Below, piece by piece: positions 62,565-64,000 of a stretch of DNA of 64,000 nt. Made by a program: the position numbers and the translations under genes. Within the stretch, counting starts at the first letter, position 1; each line of letters begins with the position of its first letter. The notes below the pieces were generated by a model. It did no database searches and was not told the origin of the DNA. It saw only the letters and a program-made list of their open reading frames with translations. The stretch comes from Fodinibius sp052060035 (GTDB lineage: Bacteria > Bacteroidota > Rhodothermia > Balneolales > Balneolaceae), in contig NZ_JBPOEA010000009.1 of assembly GCF_052060035.1 (NCBI RefSeq), positions 47,643 through 111,642 on the forward strand, in the 5' to 3' direction.

Positions 62565-63689
62565 TTATACACCAATCATTTTACCAAGTTGTACAGAATT
62601 CATGAACTCGACATCGGGCCATTTTTTCACAATCTCTGACAATAATTCTTTTAATAATTTCAAATTGTTATCCCGATTTTTTTCATCTATAAAACCAACA
62701 TAATTTAAGCGATGCGAACAAATAACTGCTGGTTTTTTCATTCTAAAAGCAACAGTGATATCCTTCAAGCATTGAACTACTGAATCTATATTACCTCTAT
62801 TTAAAGAAGGCTCAAAAATGCCATTCCGAACCAAATATCGTTGCCCAAATTCATTCTGCTCCCCTAATTTATAGCTGCTTAAATGGATAGAACCATCAAA
62901 CTTTGGCTCTTTCATTTTTCTGCGCCCCTGATAATATCGTACCCCATTTTTTGACATTTTTTCATCAAAGTCAGGACTCCATAGGTAATTTGGAGGAATA
63001 AATGATTCCGATCGATAGCCCATCATATTTTCAAATAGATCTAACCCCTCAAGAATAATTTCCAACTTATCCTCCTTATCTTGTTGATTAACAAAACGTA
63101 AAGCTTCTACATATTTATTTCCTCCCTGTCCTTCGCCTTTAGCAATACATCCCGGCATCCCATGTTCAAAACCGAATAAAACATCTTCATTGTGTTGTTG
63201 AAGTGCATTTATAAAAAGAGAAACATTTAAATGCTCTCTTCCATGTGACTGAGGATAAAACAAACCTCTTTCTTTACCCTCTTTCCACAAGTTTAAACAA
63301 TTTGAATGCCTTGGATAACGTTCAAAAGTTTTAGTAATCAATTCAAAAAAATACTCTTGGTATTGAGAGGACTTTATTTTTTCAAAGTCAGGATTTGCTA
63401 CCAAAGCATTAGCAGTAATTACAGCAGGGTTCGCATTCTTATCTTTGATTGAATTCAAAACTCCAAATAGTAATTCTAAATCATCCTCACTTGCCAAACT
63501 GTCAACCCGCTCATAAACTATTTGATCAACTCGATATCCCGATTTTAGACATTTTTGATAGACCTTTTTCGAAGGCATCCGAATACTCCCCCAGTCATCA
63601 CTCTCAAAAACCACAATCTTTCGATCAGTTCTCCAGCCAGGGATGTTGACCAAGTTACGGGATGCTATTTTTTTAATTTTTGGGAACAT
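62565..63689 (-). CDS. Polysaccharide-deacetylase-like protein (2)
   Basis: A 374-residue paralogue of the gene at 47701. KIVVFESDDWGSIRMPSK holds the Asp-Asp metal motif; YPQSHGREHLNVSLF and ICSHRLNYVGFIDEKNR carry conserved His residues. Probable sugar N-deacetylase or related metal-dependent hydrolase; the substrate is unknown. It follows a membrane protein by 7 bp and precedes the ATP-grasp gene by 1 bp. Confidence 0.77.
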   Translation of the reverse strand: MFPKIKKIASRNLVNIPGWRTDRKIVVFESDDWGSIRMPSKKVYQKCLKSGYRVDQIVYERVDSLASEDDLELLFGVLNSIKDKNANPAVITANALVANPDFEKIKSSQYQEYFFELITKTFERYPRHSNCLNLWKEGKERGLFYPQSHGREHLNVSLFINALQQHNEDVLFGFEHGMPGCIAKGEGQGGNKYVEALRFVNQQDKEDKLEIILEGLDLFENMMGYRSESFIPPNYLWSPDFDEKMSKNGVRYYQGRRKMKEPKFDGSIHLSSYKLGEQNEFGQRYLVRNGIFEPSLNRGNIDSVVQCLKDITVAFRMKKPAVICSHRLNYVGFIDEKNRDNNLKLLKELLSEIVKKWPDVEFMNSVQLGKMIGV

Positions 63690-63696
63690 ATGTTTT

Positions 63697-63999
63697 CTAT
63701 AAAATCATTTTTATTGCATCATTCAGGGAGATGTGTTCTCCCATAAAAAACATCGCAACAATAGGGTTTCCCAATACCGCAGTAGCACTCATTGAATAAA
63801 GACCTATGCGAAATGCCACAACGATAAATAACATTAACGCTGGAGCCGTAACCCACACCAATCGCTCCATAGCCACCCCCTGTTCTCTATTTTGTATATA
63901 TAAGATAATTAAAACCAGAGCTACTAAATTTGCAATAGATGAATATCGGCCTCCTGACGGCAGAGAACTAAACAAGTTGGCAATCCCACAAAACAATAA
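63697..63999 (-). CDS. Membrane protein, C-terminal part (possible polysaccharide polymerase; truncated by window)
   Basis: The frame is open at the right edge of the window, so this is the 3' end of a longer minus-strand gene. About three hydrophobic segments are visible (~24-35, ~47-68, ~73-88), with the basic loop ENREQG-like region between (IQNREQGVAMERLVW). It resembles the end of an EpsG/Wzy-type polymerase, which is otherwise absent from the window, but the evidence is only hydrophobicity and position in the locus. Confidence 0.4.
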   Translation of the reverse strand, partial: LLFCGIANLFSSLPSGGRYSSIANLVALVLIILYIQNREQGVAMERLVWVTAPALMLFIVVAFRIGLYSMSATAVLGNPIVAMFFMGEHISLNDAIKMIL

Positions 64000-64000
64000 G

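Noticed and set aside
20434..63999. Possibility that the polysaccharide locus is a mobile island
   Set aside because: No integrase, transposase, tRNA edge or direct-repeat boundary was seen; the left edge is a clean terminator.

Overview
The window looks like chromosomal DNA of a moderately AT-rich member of the Balneolota/Rhodothermota side of the Bacteroidota relatives. This is inferred from gene content: a PorV/PorQ-type outer-membrane protein, bacillithiol synthesis (bshC), a bifunctional nuclease with a UvrB/C tail, and complex I genes in an A-to-H block. I saw no rRNA, tRNA, CRISPR array, insertion sequence or phage gene.

Positions 1-12.3 kb are housekeeping genes, almost all on the minus strand: phosphatidylethanolamine synthesis (pssA, psd), rseP, dxr, a histone-deacetylase-fold protein, pgeF, aroE, an SRPBCC protein, tmk, a PspC protein, 5-formyl-THF cyclo-ligase, bshC and a DUF151 nuclease. 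Positions 12.3-20.4 kb, plus strand, hold an Mth938-like gene and nuoABCDEFGH. The nuo block ends at a strong bidirectional terminator after nuoH; nuoI-N are not in the window.

From 20.4 kb to the right edge lies a surface-polysaccharide locus of more than 43 kb, nearly all on the minus strand. It contains a UDP-glucuronate epimerase; an ECA-like dTDP-Fuc4NAc module (rfbA, wecE-like, a Fuc4NAc transferase, WbqC, a NeuD-like acyltransferase); an unusual module joining RfbF, an LhgO-like oxidase, a SAF-domain oxidoreductase, a stand-alone A-T-TE NRPS and a nucleotidyltransferase; and a Wzc-like kinase, a small SLBB protein, a PglK-like ABC flippase, a WbpM/PglF-like dehydratase, a PglE-like aminotransferase and a PglC-like sugar transferase. 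It also has three GT4 glycosyltransferases, four ATP-grasp proteins, two deacetylase-like paralogues, a lipoprotein with a probable thioester-type domain, a frameshifted sulfotransferase, and two LRR/Ig surface proteins sharing an apparently identical 1,556-bp block.

The most notable signal is regulatory. Eight minus-strand transcription units of this locus each carry (i) a promoter-like element with GG-N10-G(T/A) spacing, usually close to TTGGCAYAACTATTGTA and resembling a sigma-54 -24/-12 promoter, and (ii) 95-170 bp further upstream, a palindrome of the form GAGTAA-N3-TTACTC. A ninth GG-N10-GC element faces the plus-strand gene at 43012. This architecture suggests one sigma-54/enhancer-binding-protein regulon coordinating the whole polysaccharide locus. 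The regulator is not encoded in the window.
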